From positions 35,874 to 99,873 of the forward strand of contig JAFEBA010000019.1 of NCBI GenBank assembly GCA_018266105.1: a stretch of 64,000 bases of DNA, in the 5' to 3' direction. The notes under the pieces are model-generated. The model was given only the letters and a program-made list of their open reading frames with translations. It searched no databases and had not been told where the DNA came from. This DNA comes from a bacterium (GTDB lineage: Bacteria > Vulcanimicrobiota > Xenobia > Xenobiales > JADMJV01). Shown piece by piece: positions 33,397-42,855 of the stretch (its first letter is position 1; every line of letters begins with the position of its first letter). Both the position numbers and the translations under genes were made by a program.

Positions 33397-35103
33397 ATGT
33401 ATCCATGGGCTCTGCATTGCGAAAATCCAGAGGGCGGCCGGCGCGAGTTCGCTCTCGACCAACCTCGTTTCACGGTTGGCCGAGGGGCCACAGGTGACGA
33501 GGGAGTGGCCCATCTTTGTCTCTCCGGCGACAGTCTGGTCTCGCGTCAGCATTTTGAGGTCATCCCGGCTGGTTCGGGAGCCGTCATTCGGCGCCTGGCC
33601 AGCGGGCGCAATCCTATCTTCTACCAGGGCCAGGAGTGTGATGAGTTCACCCTGCCGCCGGGGGAGAGTTTTGTGGTGGGCCAGACCCGCTGCACCCTGG
33701 CTCGCAGTGAAGCATCGCTGGCCACGGTACTGAACGAATTCACTTTGATGGGTCCTGGGCGCGAGCAGGCCCGTCAGCGCAGCAGTTACGAGTGCTTCCA
33801 GGCTCTCATGCGTATGCTGCCGGAGTTGCGCCGGGCGGCCGACATCGAGACGGTTTGGAGTACCGCGCTGGGTGTTTTGCGCACTCTGCTACCCGAGGCG
33901 TCGTGCGTCATGGTTTTGGACGGAGATCGGGTCGTAGATACTTTGCCGGCCGGCAAGTCGGCTCAGGCCAGCCGGCGGCTGGTGGCTCGGGCCCACCAGG
34001 AGAAATGCACGGTGACTCACTGCTGGGACGAAAACACGGCGGGAGAGGCAACCGTGCTTGAGCAGGTGAGCTGGGCCGTGGCTTCGCCCGTCGAGAATCA
34101 CACCTTCTACGCCATGGGTAGCGCCAGCCCTCAGGATCTGGAAGGCAAAGCCGTGCTTATCGACGTGGTGGCCGAGACGGTGGCCCATTACCTGGCTCTG
34201 CAGCAGTTTCAGCGCTTGCAGTCCCAGGTGGGGCAATTCTTCTCGCCCGTCTTGAGACGCATTCTGAGTGAGCAAGATTTTCGCGAAGTGCTCAAGCCCA
34301 AGCGGGCTGAAGTCACAGTGCTGTTCTTTGACTTGCGAGGCTTTTCGATGGCGACCGAAACGGCCGAAGACTCGCTCGATCACTTTTTGCAGCACCATGA
34401 GATTCTCACCAATGTCATGACCGAGATCACCGAGTGTATCTTCGCCCGGGAAGGGGTGGTCATCGACTACCAGGGCGACGCGATCCTGGCTTGCTGGGGC
34501 GCCCCCAATGCCCGCGCCGATCACGCGCTCCAGGCGGTGGAAGCGGCCAGGGCCATCCTGGCCCGCGTCTACGCCATGGACCTGCCCTTCAAATCCCAAA
34601 AGGGCGGGCGTAACTTACGTTGCGGGCTGGGCCTGGGTTCCGGAGACGTGATCGCGGGCCAGATCGGCGCTCGCGACCAGACCAAGTTCGGCATTATGGG
34701 TAAGGTGGTGAACCACGCTTCTCGTTTGGAAGGATTGACCAAGCAGTTGGGTGTGCCCATGCTGATCAATGCAGAACTTTATCAACAGCTCCCGTCCGAT
34801 CAGGTCCTGTGTCGCTGTGTGGGGAAGATTCGTCCGGCCGGGGTGCGCGAGGCCAGCCAGATTTATGAGGTGGTGGTTCCGGTTGAGCACGGTGGCTCTG
34901 GCCTGTCTACCCAGGAAACCGAAGCTTATGCGCAGGCCTACCGCGCCTATTGCGAGGGCGACTGGCGCGGCGGCCTGCAGCGTTTGCGTCAGGTCCCACT
35001 GGAGGATCCCATCGGCAGTTTCTTGATGCGGGAGATTCTCAATCGTCAGGACGACGATCTCCCCCGCAACTGGGACGGCGTGCTAGAGTTCCGCTCCAAA
35101 TAG
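33397..35103 (+). CDS. FHA-GAF-class III adenylate/guanylate cyclase
   Basis: 568 residues from the ATG at 33397; a TTG at 33337 is the other candidate. An FHA domain (about 5-105) has RFTVGRG and SGDSLVSRQHFEV, the phosphothreonine-binding Arg and Ser/His residues. A GAF-like domain follows (about 130-275). The class III cyclase domain (295-480) has metal-binding D312 (LFFDLRGFS) and D361 (YQGDAILACWG), and the transition-state pair N439/R443 in VVNHASRLEG. The usual GD before VN reads GK (IMGKVVN), a small departure near the substrate-specifying site. A short C-terminal helical tail (TEAYAQAYRAYCEGDW) is TPR-like. Predicted role: kinase- or ligand-responsive cAMP synthesis. It is divergent from the deamidase gene, 138 bp apart. 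Confidence 0.87.
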   Translation: MYPWALHCENPEGGRREFALDQPRFTVGRGATGDEGVAHLCLSGDSLVSRQHFEVIPAGSGAVIRRLASGRNPIFYQGQECDEFTLPPGESFVVGQTRCTLARSEASLATVLNEFTLMGPGREQARQRSSYECFQALMRMLPELRRAADIETVWSTALGVLRTLLPEASCVMVLDGDRVVDTLPAGKSAQASRRLVARAHQEKCTVTHCWDENTAGEATVLEQVSWAVASPVENHTFYAMGSASPQDLEGKAVLIDVVAETVAHYLALQQFQRLQSQVGQFFSPVLRRILSEQDFREVLKPKRAEVTVLFFDLRGFSMATETAEDSLDHFLQHHEILTNVMTEITECIFAREGVVIDYQGDAILACWGAPNARADHALQAVEAARAILARVYAMDLPFKSQKGGRNLRCGLGLGSGDVIAGQIGARDQTKFGIMGKVVNHASRLEGLTKQLGVPMLINAELYQQLPSDQVLCRCVGKIRPAGVREASQIYEVVVPVEHGGSGLSTQETEAYAQAYRAYCEGDWRGGLQRLRQVPLEDPIGSFLMREILNRQDDDLPRNWDGVLEFRSK

Positions 35104-35154
35104 CCGAGTGGAGCGGCTCGGCCGCGACCGAGTGCTGAGGTGGGCCATTTAGGC

Positions 35155-36375
35155 TCAGCGCGAGGACGTATTCAGGAGCACAAAGGCGGACCCGGTGCCT
35201 GAAGCAACCAGATCGGGACGGCCGTCGGCATTGAAATCACCGTTGGCCAGCGCGGCCAGGCGGATGCCCAGGGCATAGGTTATCTGGCCGGACAGGCTGC
35301 CGGCACCGTCACCCAGGAAAAAATCGAGCTCACCGTTGCCGGTGGTGTTGGCTCCCACTCGGCTCACGCTGACCGCGTCCATGAAACCGTCCAGGTTGAA
35401 GTCGCCCAACGTCAGCAATTGCTGGTCGGGCGAAGCCTCGCGCATGCTGTTGGGGAAGAAGCCGCTGGTGCCGTTGAGAAAGAGTTCCACAAAGCCATCG
35501 CTGTTGGTGGTCACTCCCGAGGCCATGATGTCCCGTCGACCATCGCCGTTGAAGTCGGCGCAGGCCACACCGCGCGCGCTGGTGCCAGATGGCAGAGACA
35601 GGCCGGCGGCTGTTACGTCTGCGCTGCCAAAGAGACTGGCGCGAGTGGCGCCTCGATTGTACCAGGCCGCCAGCGTGGAGACTCCGTTGCCGAAGACCAG
35701 GTCCTGACGCCCGTCGTTGTCCAGGTCGGCGTTGATCATGGCTTGCGGGTTCTGAACCGCGCCATTGCTCTGAGCATAGTCGACCAGAACATATTGGCTT
35801 GGGTCGTTGCCTCCATTGCCAAAGAGAATGTGCAGGGGAGTGGCGCCGGCGTCGCCCACGGCCACGTCATTCTTGCCGTCTGAGTCAAAGTCGGCGCTGG
35901 CCACCACCTGATTGGCGCTGCCCAGGCTGACCTCCAGGTGACTTGGAAAATTGCCACTGCCGTCGTTGAACAGAAAGCTCACAGCAGTGGCGCTCACCAC
36001 CACCAGGTCGGGCGCCCCGTCGGAATTGAGGTCACTGCTGGTCACGGACAGGGGGGAGGCCACGGTGTTGGCCAGTTGTTCGCTGGCGAAGTCCGTTCCG
36101 TTGCTGAGAAAAACGCTCAGACTGCCCAGGCTGCGATTGAGCACCGCGAAATCACTCTTGCCGTCCTGGTTGTAGTCTCCCACACTGACGATCTGTCCGC
36201 TGTCCGCTCCTCCGCTGCCGGAAGCCAGGGTTTTGGCGATCGTGCCTGCGAACGAAAATTGAGCGCTACTATTGCTTCCGCTGCCCGAGTCGCTTGAGCT
36301 GGAGCTACCGGTTGAACCGCAGCCTACCGTGATCAACAGACTCAGACCGGCCACCAGCTTTTGAAGTTTATTCAT
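35155..36375 (-). CDS. FG-GAP/VCBS-repeat lipoprotein
   Basis: 406 residues. A lipoprotein signal ends LLITVGC followed by a Ser/Gly-rich tether. The rest comprises about seven repeats with DxDxDG calcium loops: GDYNQDGKSDF, SDLNSDGAPDL, ADFDSDGKNDV, ADLDNDGRQDL, ADFNGDGRRDI, GDFNLDGFMDA, GDFNADGRPDL. They predict a seven-bladed integrin-like beta propeller anchored at the outer face. Likely a surface protein for adhesion or ligand binding. The ATG has an AGGAGG ribosome site. The end converges with the cyclase gene 51 bp away; two small hairpins without T-runs lie between. Confidence 0.9.
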   Translation of the reverse strand: MNKLQKLVAGLSLLITVGCGSTGSSSSSDSGSGSNSSAQFSFAGTIAKTLASGSGGADSGQIVSVGDYNQDGKSDFAVLNRSLGSLSVFLSNGTDFASEQLANTVASPLSVTSSDLNSDGAPDLVVVSATAVSFLFNDGSGNFPSHLEVSLGSANQVVASADFDSDGKNDVAVGDAGATPLHILFGNGGNDPSQYVLVDYAQSNGAVQNPQAMINADLDNDGRQDLVFGNGVSTLAAWYNRGATRASLFGSADVTAAGLSLPSGTSARGVACADFNGDGRRDIMASGVTTNSDGFVELFLNGTSGFFPNSMREASPDQQLLTLGDFNLDGFMDAVSVSRVGANTTGNGELDFFLGDGAGSLSGQITYALGIRLAALANGDFNADGRPDLVASGTGSAFVLLNTSSR

Positions 36376-36528
36376 GATTCCTCCTTGTTATGTGGCTCAG
36401 ATTCTGCCCCACGGCCATGCAAAAATTTGAAGGAAACTCAAAGAAAAGGCCCTGAACTGGCTTTAGACTTTCTTTGCAAAATCAAGAAACTTCGAGGGGC
36501 GGCATGGCTTTGACGCGAACGCCCGGGC

Positions 36529-37344
36529 ATGTTTCCGCAAGCCTGGCGTCAAAGTTACGAAGAGTTTTTCCGTCTCTCCAAGGTCGGCTGGAACCACGGC
36601 CGGCTGCTGGAAGTGGCGGCCGTCGCCCTGGCGACTGACGCCCGACCCGCCACGCTGCTGCCCAGGTTCCGGGAGGTTTTGTGTCAGCTCGACTGGATTG
36701 GTTATCACGAGACCCTGACCGGCTGCTGGCTGGACCTGGTTGAACTGGCGGCTCAGTTGGAACCTCAAGAGCTGGCTTCGCGGTTGGCCTACAGCCAGCT
36801 CCCCCTGGCTTTTTACTCACCCACCCGTTTGAGTTCGCCGGAGGCCGCCAGCAGCTACCTGGCTCCTGATTTGAAGCCATTGCGCCTGCCGAAGCGGCTG
36901 CCGCCTTCTGAGACTGAGCGACTGGTCGCCTTTCAGTCTCGTACCCTGGCCAAGCCGGATTGGACTCACGAGTGCCACCTCCGGGTGGCGATGGCCGTGT
37001 TTCTGTTGCTGGATGAGGCCGGGGGACACGCCATGTCGGTGGGCATTCAGCGACTCAATGAAGTTCATCAAGTCCCCTTGACCCCCACGGGTGGCTACCA
37101 TGAAACCCTGACTCGAGTCTGGTTCGGATTGGTGGCTCGAGCGGTCAAGGCGGTTGGCCTGGACCGCGATTCCGAGAATTTATCCCTCTGGGATCAGGCC
37201 CTGGCGCCGCTGCAGGACAAGCAGCTCCCACTCCGTTACTACTCGCGCGAACGCCTTATGAGCTGGGAAGCCCGCATTGGCTGGCTGCTGCCAGACCTGG
37301 CTGAGGGCCGGGACTGGTTAGAATCCGTTGATTTTATCCAGTAG
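36529..37344 (+). CDS. Conserved hypothetical with internally duplicated GYHETLT domain
   Basis: 271 residues. The two halves are related. The second has the full pattern: AFQSRTLAKPDWTHECHLRVA, then GGYHETLTRVW, then LPLRYYSRERLMSWEARIGWL. The first repeats it in weakened form: EEFFRLSKVGWNHGRLLEVA, GYHETLTGCW, LPLAFYSPTRLSSPEA. The His-containing WTHECHL and GYHETLT motifs suggest a metal- or substrate-binding site kept in the second half. The first copy keeps one His of each motif. I know the pattern from uncharacterised bacterial proteins only. The ATG at 36529 follows an in-frame stop by 15 bases. Its last 27 bases overlap the convergent HD-GYP gene. Confidence 0.72.
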   Translation: MFPQAWRQSYEEFFRLSKVGWNHGRLLEVAAVALATDARPATLLPRFREVLCQLDWIGYHETLTGCWLDLVELAAQLEPQELASRLAYSQLPLAFYSPTRLSSPEAASSYLAPDLKPLRLPKRLPPSETERLVAFQSRTLAKPDWTHECHLRVAMAVFLLLDEAGGHAMSVGIQRLNEVHQVPLTPTGGYHETLTRVWFGLVARAVKAVGLDRDSENLSLWDQALAPLQDKQLPLRYYSRERLMSWEARIGWLLPDLAEGRDWLESVDFIQ

Positions 37345-40056
37345 ATCCTGCAGCAGAGTGCCGTCCTCAGGATAGTTGGCGGTGTAGGCGCTGCATTTGA
37401 GCACAAAACTCTCGTCCTGTGCGAACTTCTCCTGAGCCAGGCGGGCGTTCAAGCTGGTCAACAGTTTGTCGGTCGCATCTGGGGGCGAGCCGTACAGGCC
37501 CAGCAGGAAACAGGCATCCCGATAGTAGACCACGATATCTTCCGGCCGCGAACGTCGCTCCAGCACCAGGGCAACCCGGCGCAGGACTTCGGCGGCCAGC
37601 GGGCGGCCCCACTTTTCGGCGATTTCATCGAACCGCTCGAGTTTTAGGAGGCAAAGGCAGAATGGGGCTCCGCTCCGTACGGCCAGGGCGAACAAATGTC
37701 CGGCGGTGCGCAAGGCCGAATTGACATCGGCCAGACCCGTGACCGGATCACGAGCCGAGGACTTGCGAACGGCCGTGTCGCGGCCCAGTCGATTGAGAAT
37801 TCGGCTGCCCATTCGGGCAGCGTCCAGGGGTTTACAAAGTACGTCGTCGGCGCCGGCTTCCAAAGCTCTCTGGTAGGTCTCGGTGTCTTCATGGCTGGTC
37901 AAGACCAGGATGGGTAAACGCGAGTGGTGCGGATCACTGCGCAACACCTTGCAGATGTCCACGCCACTCACCAGCGGCATCTCCCAGTCCAGCAGCAATA
38001 CGTCCGGCGGGGACTCTGCCAGCGTGATCCAGAGTTTGAGAGGGTCTCGCAGCACCTGGGTCTGGAACCCCTGGGTGGCCAGTGCTCGACCCAGCACTTT
38101 CAGAGTGATGGGGTCGTCGTCCAGGGCCAGAACCCGATAAACACGCTGGTCATGGCGAGCCAGGCGCTCTTCGATGGCGTCGAAGACGGCCGAAGCCGGC
38201 ATCGGTTTATGCAGATACACGGCGCCGCCGCGACGGGCCACATCCAGGCGTTTGCTGAAGACGCCTTCGGTGCTCAGCACCACCAGCGGCACGGTCGGAT
38301 GCTCCTGGCAGAACCAATCCAAAAACTCGTCGGTGTCGGGCTGGGCAACCTCCAGGATTAACATTTCCGGGACTCGGATCTGCACCGCCTGGCGGGCGGC
38401 CGCCACGTCTTGGGCCTCAACCGTTGTCAGGCCTCGATTGAAGGCCTCCACCACCAGGGTTTCGCGCTGATAGGGATCTGGGTCGACCAGCAAAATGGTG
38501 TTGACGCCCTGAGAGGCTTCCTGATCGGGCTTTTCTTCGCTCAGAGCCTTTTCGACATCCGCCAGCAATGCCGCCAGGCGGGGCGCCTGCTCTGAGACCA
38601 GGTCCGGTCGTTTGAAGTGCCCACCCAGGCGGCGGATCGGGTCTACGCCGATACCCAGCGAGCCCAGCAGGCCGGTCAGGCGCCGGGCCGCATTGAGTGC
38701 CTCAGTGCGCATATCGTAGGTCAGTTCAGCCCCTCTGGCCAGTCCCTCGATGGCTTTTTGCAACGGTCCCAGCAGCTCGCGACCTTGTTCGCGAGTTTGT
38801 ACCACCAGTTCCACTTCGCTCTCCAGCTCGGGCTCGGGTTCGGCGGCGGGTTGATAGCGGGCCCTGATTTCCTCGATCTTGGGTCGGAGAGCCAGAAATG
38901 CTTTCGAGACCTCGGGATCAAAGTGGGAGCCACCCTCTTGCGAGATCAGCTCCATGGCCCGATCGATGCTCCATGCGTTTTTGTAGCGCCGTTCGGTGGT
39001 CAAGGCGTCAAAGACGTCGGCCACGGCTACGATTCGGCCGGAGAGGGGGATGGCCTCGCCCGCGAGCTTGTGGGGATAGCCGGTGCCGTCCCACTTTTCG
39101 TGGTGGGTCAGAGCCACTTCAGCCGCCAGGCTGATGACGGGGCTACTGGAGTTGGCCAGAATTTTGGCGCCGATAATGGTGTGCTGCTTCATCACCTCGC
39201 GTTCGTATTCGGTGAAGCGCCCGGGCTTGAGCAGAATGCTGTCCGGGATACCCACTTTGCCTACGTCGTGCAACTGGCTGGCCATTTTTAAGCGGTTGGC
39301 CTGGGCTCGAGTCATCCCCATATGGAGAGCGATGGCTTCGCAGTAGTGGCTGACACGCTGGACATGCTCACCACCTTCATCGTCGCGGAACTCCGCCGCC
39401 CGGGAAAGCTTGTAAATCGTCTCTTGAGCCGACTCGGCCAGCATTCGGTTGGCCTTGCGCAGTTCGTCCGATTTGCTTTCCAGCGCCTGCGCGCTCTGCG
39501 CTCGCTCCAGGAAGACCGAGACCATGTCGGCGATGATGCCCAACAACTGGAGGTCCGTTTCCAGAAAGCGGCCTGCCTTGACCATACTGTCCAGGTAGAG
39601 CACACCCACCAACTGATTTTGGCTGAGTAGCGGATGGATCATGACCGAGCGAATACCGGTCAGGATGACGCTATCGGAAGCCGAACCCGAATCCACATCC
39701 AGCATCAGCACGGGCTTGCGCTCGTTCTGGCACTTTGCGAACATGCTTCGACTGTAGGTGAAACTGGTGCCGGGCGGATTGACGGAACGATCCAGGGCCA
39801 CTTCCTGGCGGCTGGTGCCATCCGGGCTCAACAATTGCACAAAGCCTCTGTCGCCGTTTAAAGCGGTGAGGAGCTCTGAAAGCACCGAGCTCAGGCCGGC
39901 CTGGATGTCCTGGGTGGAATTGAGTGCCCGACTGACCACTGAAAGCATGGCCATCTTCTGGACTTCTTCCGCCGAAAGACTTTTTAAAGCGCCCGCCCGA
40001 ACTTCTTCTTCTTGTGCTGCCAAACGCGTCACCTCGTGGCCGATGCTTCGGTCCAC
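37318..40056 (-). CDS. GAF / HD-GYP / double receiver / degenerate GGDEF regulator
   Basis: 912 residues. GAF domain (about 50-190); HD-GYP c-di-GMP phosphodiesterase domain (215-390) with H263/D264 (QLHDVGKVGIPDS) and HHEKWDGTGYP (318-328), both intact; a helical linker (400-505); receiver 1 (510-625) in which the acceptor Asp is Glu (EMLILEVAQPD), a pseudo-receiver; receiver 2 (635-755) with intact VLLLDWEMPLVSG; and a C-terminal GGDEF-like domain whose active-site signature is lost (YYRDACFLLGLYG). It should hydrolyse c-di-GMP under control of a ligand and of phosphorylation at receiver 2. The GTG at 40056 has a strong GGGGGAAGG ribosome site. It lies 32 bp downstream of the lipoprotein gene at 40089, probably one operon. 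Confidence 0.9.
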   Translation of the reverse strand: MDRSIGHEVTRLAAQEEEVRAGALKSLSAEEVQKMAMLSVVSRALNSTQDIQAGLSSVLSELLTALNGDRGFVQLLSPDGTSRQEVALDRSVNPPGTSFTYSRSMFAKCQNERKPVLMLDVDSGSASDSVILTGIRSVMIHPLLSQNQLVGVLYLDSMVKAGRFLETDLQLLGIIADMVSVFLERAQSAQALESKSDELRKANRMLAESAQETIYKLSRAAEFRDDEGGEHVQRVSHYCEAIALHMGMTRAQANRLKMASQLHDVGKVGIPDSILLKPGRFTEYEREVMKQHTIIGAKILANSSSPVISLAAEVALTHHEKWDGTGYPHKLAGEAIPLSGRIVAVADVFDALTTERRYKNAWSIDRAMELISQEGGSHFDPEVSKAFLALRPKIEEIRARYQPAAEPEPELESEVELVVQTREQGRELLGPLQKAIEGLARGAELTYDMRTEALNAARRLTGLLGSLGIGVDPIRRLGGHFKRPDLVSEQAPRLAALLADVEKALSEEKPDQEASQGVNTILLVDPDPYQRETLVVEAFNRGLTTVEAQDVAAARQAVQIRVPEMLILEVAQPDTDEFLDWFCQEHPTVPLVVLSTEGVFSKRLDVARRGGAVYLHKPMPASAVFDAIEERLARHDQRVYRVLALDDDPITLKVLGRALATQGFQTQVLRDPLKLWITLAESPPDVLLLDWEMPLVSGVDICKVLRSDPHHSRLPILVLTSHEDTETYQRALEAGADDVLCKPLDAARMGSRILNRLGRDTAVRKSSARDPVTGLADVNSALRTAGHLFALAVRSGAPFCLCLLKLERFDEIAEKWGRPLAAEVLRRVALVLERRSRPEDIVVYYRDACFLLGLYGSPPDATDKLLTSLNARLAQEKFAQDESFVLKCSAYTANYPEDGTLLQDLLDKINGF

Positions 40057-40088
40057 GGTCCATCCTTCCCCCGCCCCAACCGGAGATT

Positions 40089-41276
40089 CTACGGCTCTGG
40101 TAAGTACACCTCGACTTGCTTCACCGTAGATTGAGGAAGTGGGAAATTCGGATCATAGGACTGTTCGAGCAACAGAACCATTCCACGGAGCCGAACTGTG
40201 GCAAAACGGTGAGCTCTATTGTCGGCCTGAACCTGAGGATCGGACCACTCGATCTGAAGGGCCGGTAACACTCGCATCAGGTCGTCCACGTCCGAGCCTG
40301 GGCCGATACCTTCCTGAGTTCGATAGCGAGTATCGCTGCTGGCGGCTCGCGCCAGCATTCCGCCCTGGTTGAAGGTGAGCAAAAGTCCCGGCAGGGGATC
40401 GACGCTAAATTCTCCTGGACGGCCGGTGGGACGCAATCGAAAACTCATTTCCAGGAATTGCTGGCCCATGCCCAGTTGAAAGGCTCCCAGGGCCTGGCCC
40501 GGGCGAATCAGGTTCTCTGTTAAGAATCGGGAACTGAAGGTTGGGGCTTTGCGCCGTTCACGCTCTTCGGCTTCACGGCGAGCTTTTTCGTCCAGTCGGC
40601 TGACCCACAGGCGAGCTTCCATCTCCAGGGCGTTGGAAGCGGGTTTGGCGGCGATGCCTTGCTTGAGCAATTTGTAGGCTTCGGATTGGACGTGGTTCTC
40701 GGATGGTCGGTGCTTGAGGTAGGCCAGGCCCAGACCGATCAGGGATTCCGGGTCGTTGGGGTGGCGCACCAGATAAGACTGAAGCTCATCCACGTCCCCT
40801 TCGCCCTGCTGCAGTCGCCGCAAGGCCATCTCTCGGGCTGACATCGTCAGAATGATGCGGGTTCGTTTGAAAATGAGATATCGGTCGTGGGATTCCAGCA
40901 GCAGGTCGCCGCTCATCGCCTCGCCGCGAGCCCCGACCACCTGCTGGACTTCTGCACTGGCCGTGACCGGGTCGAAGAAAACGTCCAGGTTCAGGGATTT
41001 AAACCCTGGGCAACGACTGACTTCCAGCACGATAAAGTAGTGGCCGCCCTTCACTTGACCCCGTCCCACCGCCCAACGACGGCCATCGGCCTGAGTCAGG
41101 CGCGCCTCGATCTGAGCTCCCTCAGGCAGGCTGGTCGCTCCTTCGACGGTGAGCAATTCGTTGCGCTCATTGATCAAATGCACGTCCAGGCGAATGCTAC
41201 GGACCCAGGTCAGGTGGCAGCCGGCCAGCAGCAGCCATCCCCACATCAGCCATGCCCCTGGCCCAAAGCGCTTCAT
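40089..41276 (-). CDS. Lipoprotein with TPR-like middle region
   Basis: 395 residues. The signal ends WLLLAGC-HL (lipobox LAGC). A beta-rich domain (25-130) is followed by helical repeats (DVDELQSYLVRHPNDPESLIGLGLAYLKHRP; one clear TPR) and a C-terminal beta-rich domain (about 255-395) with ALGAFQLGMGQQFLEMSFRL. Envelope protein of unknown function, perhaps a sensor accessory for the HD-GYP regulator encoded next. Transcribed divergently from the TPR gene at 41353, 76 bp away. Confidence 0.75.
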   Translation of the reverse strand: MKRFGPGAWLMWGWLLLAGCHLTWVRSIRLDVHLINERNELLTVEGATSLPEGAQIEARLTQADGRRWAVGRGQVKGGHYFIVLEVSRCPGFKSLNLDVFFDPVTASAEVQQVVGARGEAMSGDLLLESHDRYLIFKRTRIILTMSAREMALRRLQQGEGDVDELQSYLVRHPNDPESLIGLGLAYLKHRPSENHVQSEAYKLLKQGIAAKPASNALEMEARLWVSRLDEKARREAEERERRKAPTFSSRFLTENLIRPGQALGAFQLGMGQQFLEMSFRLRPTGRPGEFSVDPLPGLLLTFNQGGMLARAASSDTRYRTQEGIGPGSDVDDLMRVLPALQIEWSDPQVQADNRAHRFATVRLRGMVLLLEQSYDPNFPLPQSTVKQVEVYLPEP

Positions 41277-41352
41277 GGCGGCCCGTTTCCACGCACAAAA
41301 CCTGAAGCCTTGCGGCGAAGGGGGGATTTAGGGTGCTGGAGAAGCCCCGCCT

Positions 41353-42855
41353 GTGTCGCAAGACCCTGAGTTCTTTTATACACAAGCCGAGCGATTGGTT
41401 TCGGAGGGTAATTTCGCTGCGGCCGAGTTGATGCTACGGCAGGCAGCCGAACTGGGGGGGACCAACCGAGTTTATGTGGCCGCTCTGGCCGCGCTGCTGA
41501 GTCTGCAAGAAGGTCGTGCGGACGAATCCCTCTCGCTGGTGGAAGACCAGCTTTCTCTGACACCTGATGAACCGGCCCTGCTGGTCGCCAAAGCCATGGC
41601 CGCAAAAGCCACCGGGAAGCCTGAAGTGGCCGAAGAAAGCTTGCGCCAGGTGGTCAAGGCCAACCCCAACCACGCCTACGCTCATCACACCCTGGGCAAG
41701 GTTCTGGTGGAGGCGGGCAAGGCCAACGAGGCTGAAGCGCATGCCTGCAAGGCCTTTGCTCTGGTGCCAGATCAGCCAGACTACGCTCTGGCCGCCATCG
41801 AATTGCTCGAGGCGGCCGGAAAGAGCGACTACGCTTTTGAAGTTGCCAGCATCGGAGCTTCGTTTTGTCCCCAGGAGATGGAACTGGTACAGAAGGCCGT
41901 CGAAGGGGCCCTGGCTCGCGAAGAGCCCGACCGTGCCTGGGACGCACTGCAAGAATCCAACGAAGATTTACCCTGGGTGTTGGGCTGGAAGGCCACTTTG
42001 CTGGACCACAACGGGGAGGTGGAAAAGGCAGACGCCCTGCTGGATCAGGGCCGCGAACGGTTTCCCGAAGACCCGGACTTTCTGTTCCTGGAGGCTGCCA
42101 TCTTTGTGCGCCGTCAGCTGAACGCCGAGGCCATGGAGATGATCGAGCACCTGCTCAGTCTCTGTCCCACCCATCGCGGGGCCCTGCGCCTGCGAGCCGA
42201 TCTCTCCTTTGGCAACCAGTCCACCGACGAGGCTCTGGCCGATCTCCAGGCCATGCTGGAACTGGACCCGAGCGATGCGGCTGTGGCGGTGGAGTTGACT
42301 TCAGCCTTTTATCGGGCCCGACGTTATCGCGAGGCTCTGGACGTCTGTTTGGGCTGGACCGAAAGAGATCAGGCCTTGCCTGCCCAGATGACTGTCTACG
42401 TGGTGCTTTGTCACGCCGGTCTGGCCGAGCCCCAGGAAGCCCTGGAGAAGCTACCCAATATCCCCGAGGATCTGCTCATGGCGGCCGTAACCGAGCTGGC
42501 CGCTTTCGGCTGCAACAATGCGGCTGAACAGATCTTACGAGAGAAGCTGCTCCAGCTGGTTCCGGCCCAGGCCACCGACCTCGACGATGAAGATGAAGAA
42601 GAACAGGACGAAGTGGAATCAGAGCTCGAGGATGAAGCCGAGGCCCGGGCCAGCATAGCGGGAGAGGACGAGGGTGAACCGGAAGCGTTTGAGGAAGAGC
42701 GTCCTCCGCAAAAGTTCGAGCTCCCACCCGGAGGCTCCATTCTGGGAGAATCACCCGCCTACGACGAGGATGAGGATGATGAAGTCTGGGTCGAAGTCGA
42801 CGAAGACGGTGAAGAATATGTCTGGGTCGAGGACGATGAAGACGAGGATGAATGA
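41353..42855 (+). CDS. TPR protein with acidic C-terminal tail
   Basis: 500 residues. About ten TPRs cover residues 5-395 (SEGNFAAAELMLRQAAEL, ALLVAKAMAAKATGKPEVAEESL, AHHTLGKVLVEAGKANEAEAH). From residue 410 the sequence is nearly all Asp/Glu with aromatic interruptions (DEVWVEVDEDGEEYVW), a flexible acidic tail like those that bind basic proteins. No signal peptide. The GTG start at 41353 has a GGAG 11 nt upstream, rather far. Its stop overlaps the DHH gene start (ATGA). Confidence 0.82.
   Translation: MSQDPEFFYTQAERLVSEGNFAAAELMLRQAAELGGTNRVYVAALAALLSLQEGRADESLSLVEDQLSLTPDEPALLVAKAMAAKATGKPEVAEESLRQVVKANPNHAYAHHTLGKVLVEAGKANEAEAHACKAFALVPDQPDYALAAIELLEAAGKSDYAFEVASIGASFCPQEMELVQKAVEGALAREEPDRAWDALQESNEDLPWVLGWKATLLDHNGEVEKADALLDQGRERFPEDPDFLFLEAAIFVRRQLNAEAMEMIEHLLSLCPTHRGALRLRADLSFGNQSTDEALADLQAMLELDPSDAAVAVELTSAFYRARRYREALDVCLGWTERDQALPAQMTVYVVLCHAGLAEPQEALEKLPNIPEDLLMAAVTELAAFGCNNAAEQILREKLLQLVPAQATDLDDEDEEEQDEVESELEDEAEARASIAGEDEGEPEAFEEERPPQKFELPPGGSILGESPAYDEDEDDEVWVEVDEDGEEYVWVEDDEDEDE

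Noticed and set aside
35103..35159. Two hairpins between the convergent cyclase and VCBS lipoprotein genes
   Set aside because: Stems GCCGAG/CTCGGC and GCTGAG/CTCAGC lack T-runs on either side, so intrinsic termination is not supported.
36504..36640. A 44-codon frame starting at ATG 36504 behind a good AGGGG ribosome site
   Set aside because: It overlaps the real gene at 36529 in another frame, encodes an Arg/Pro-rich shadow product and ends in mid-gene. Probably chance, although it could affect translation of the gene.
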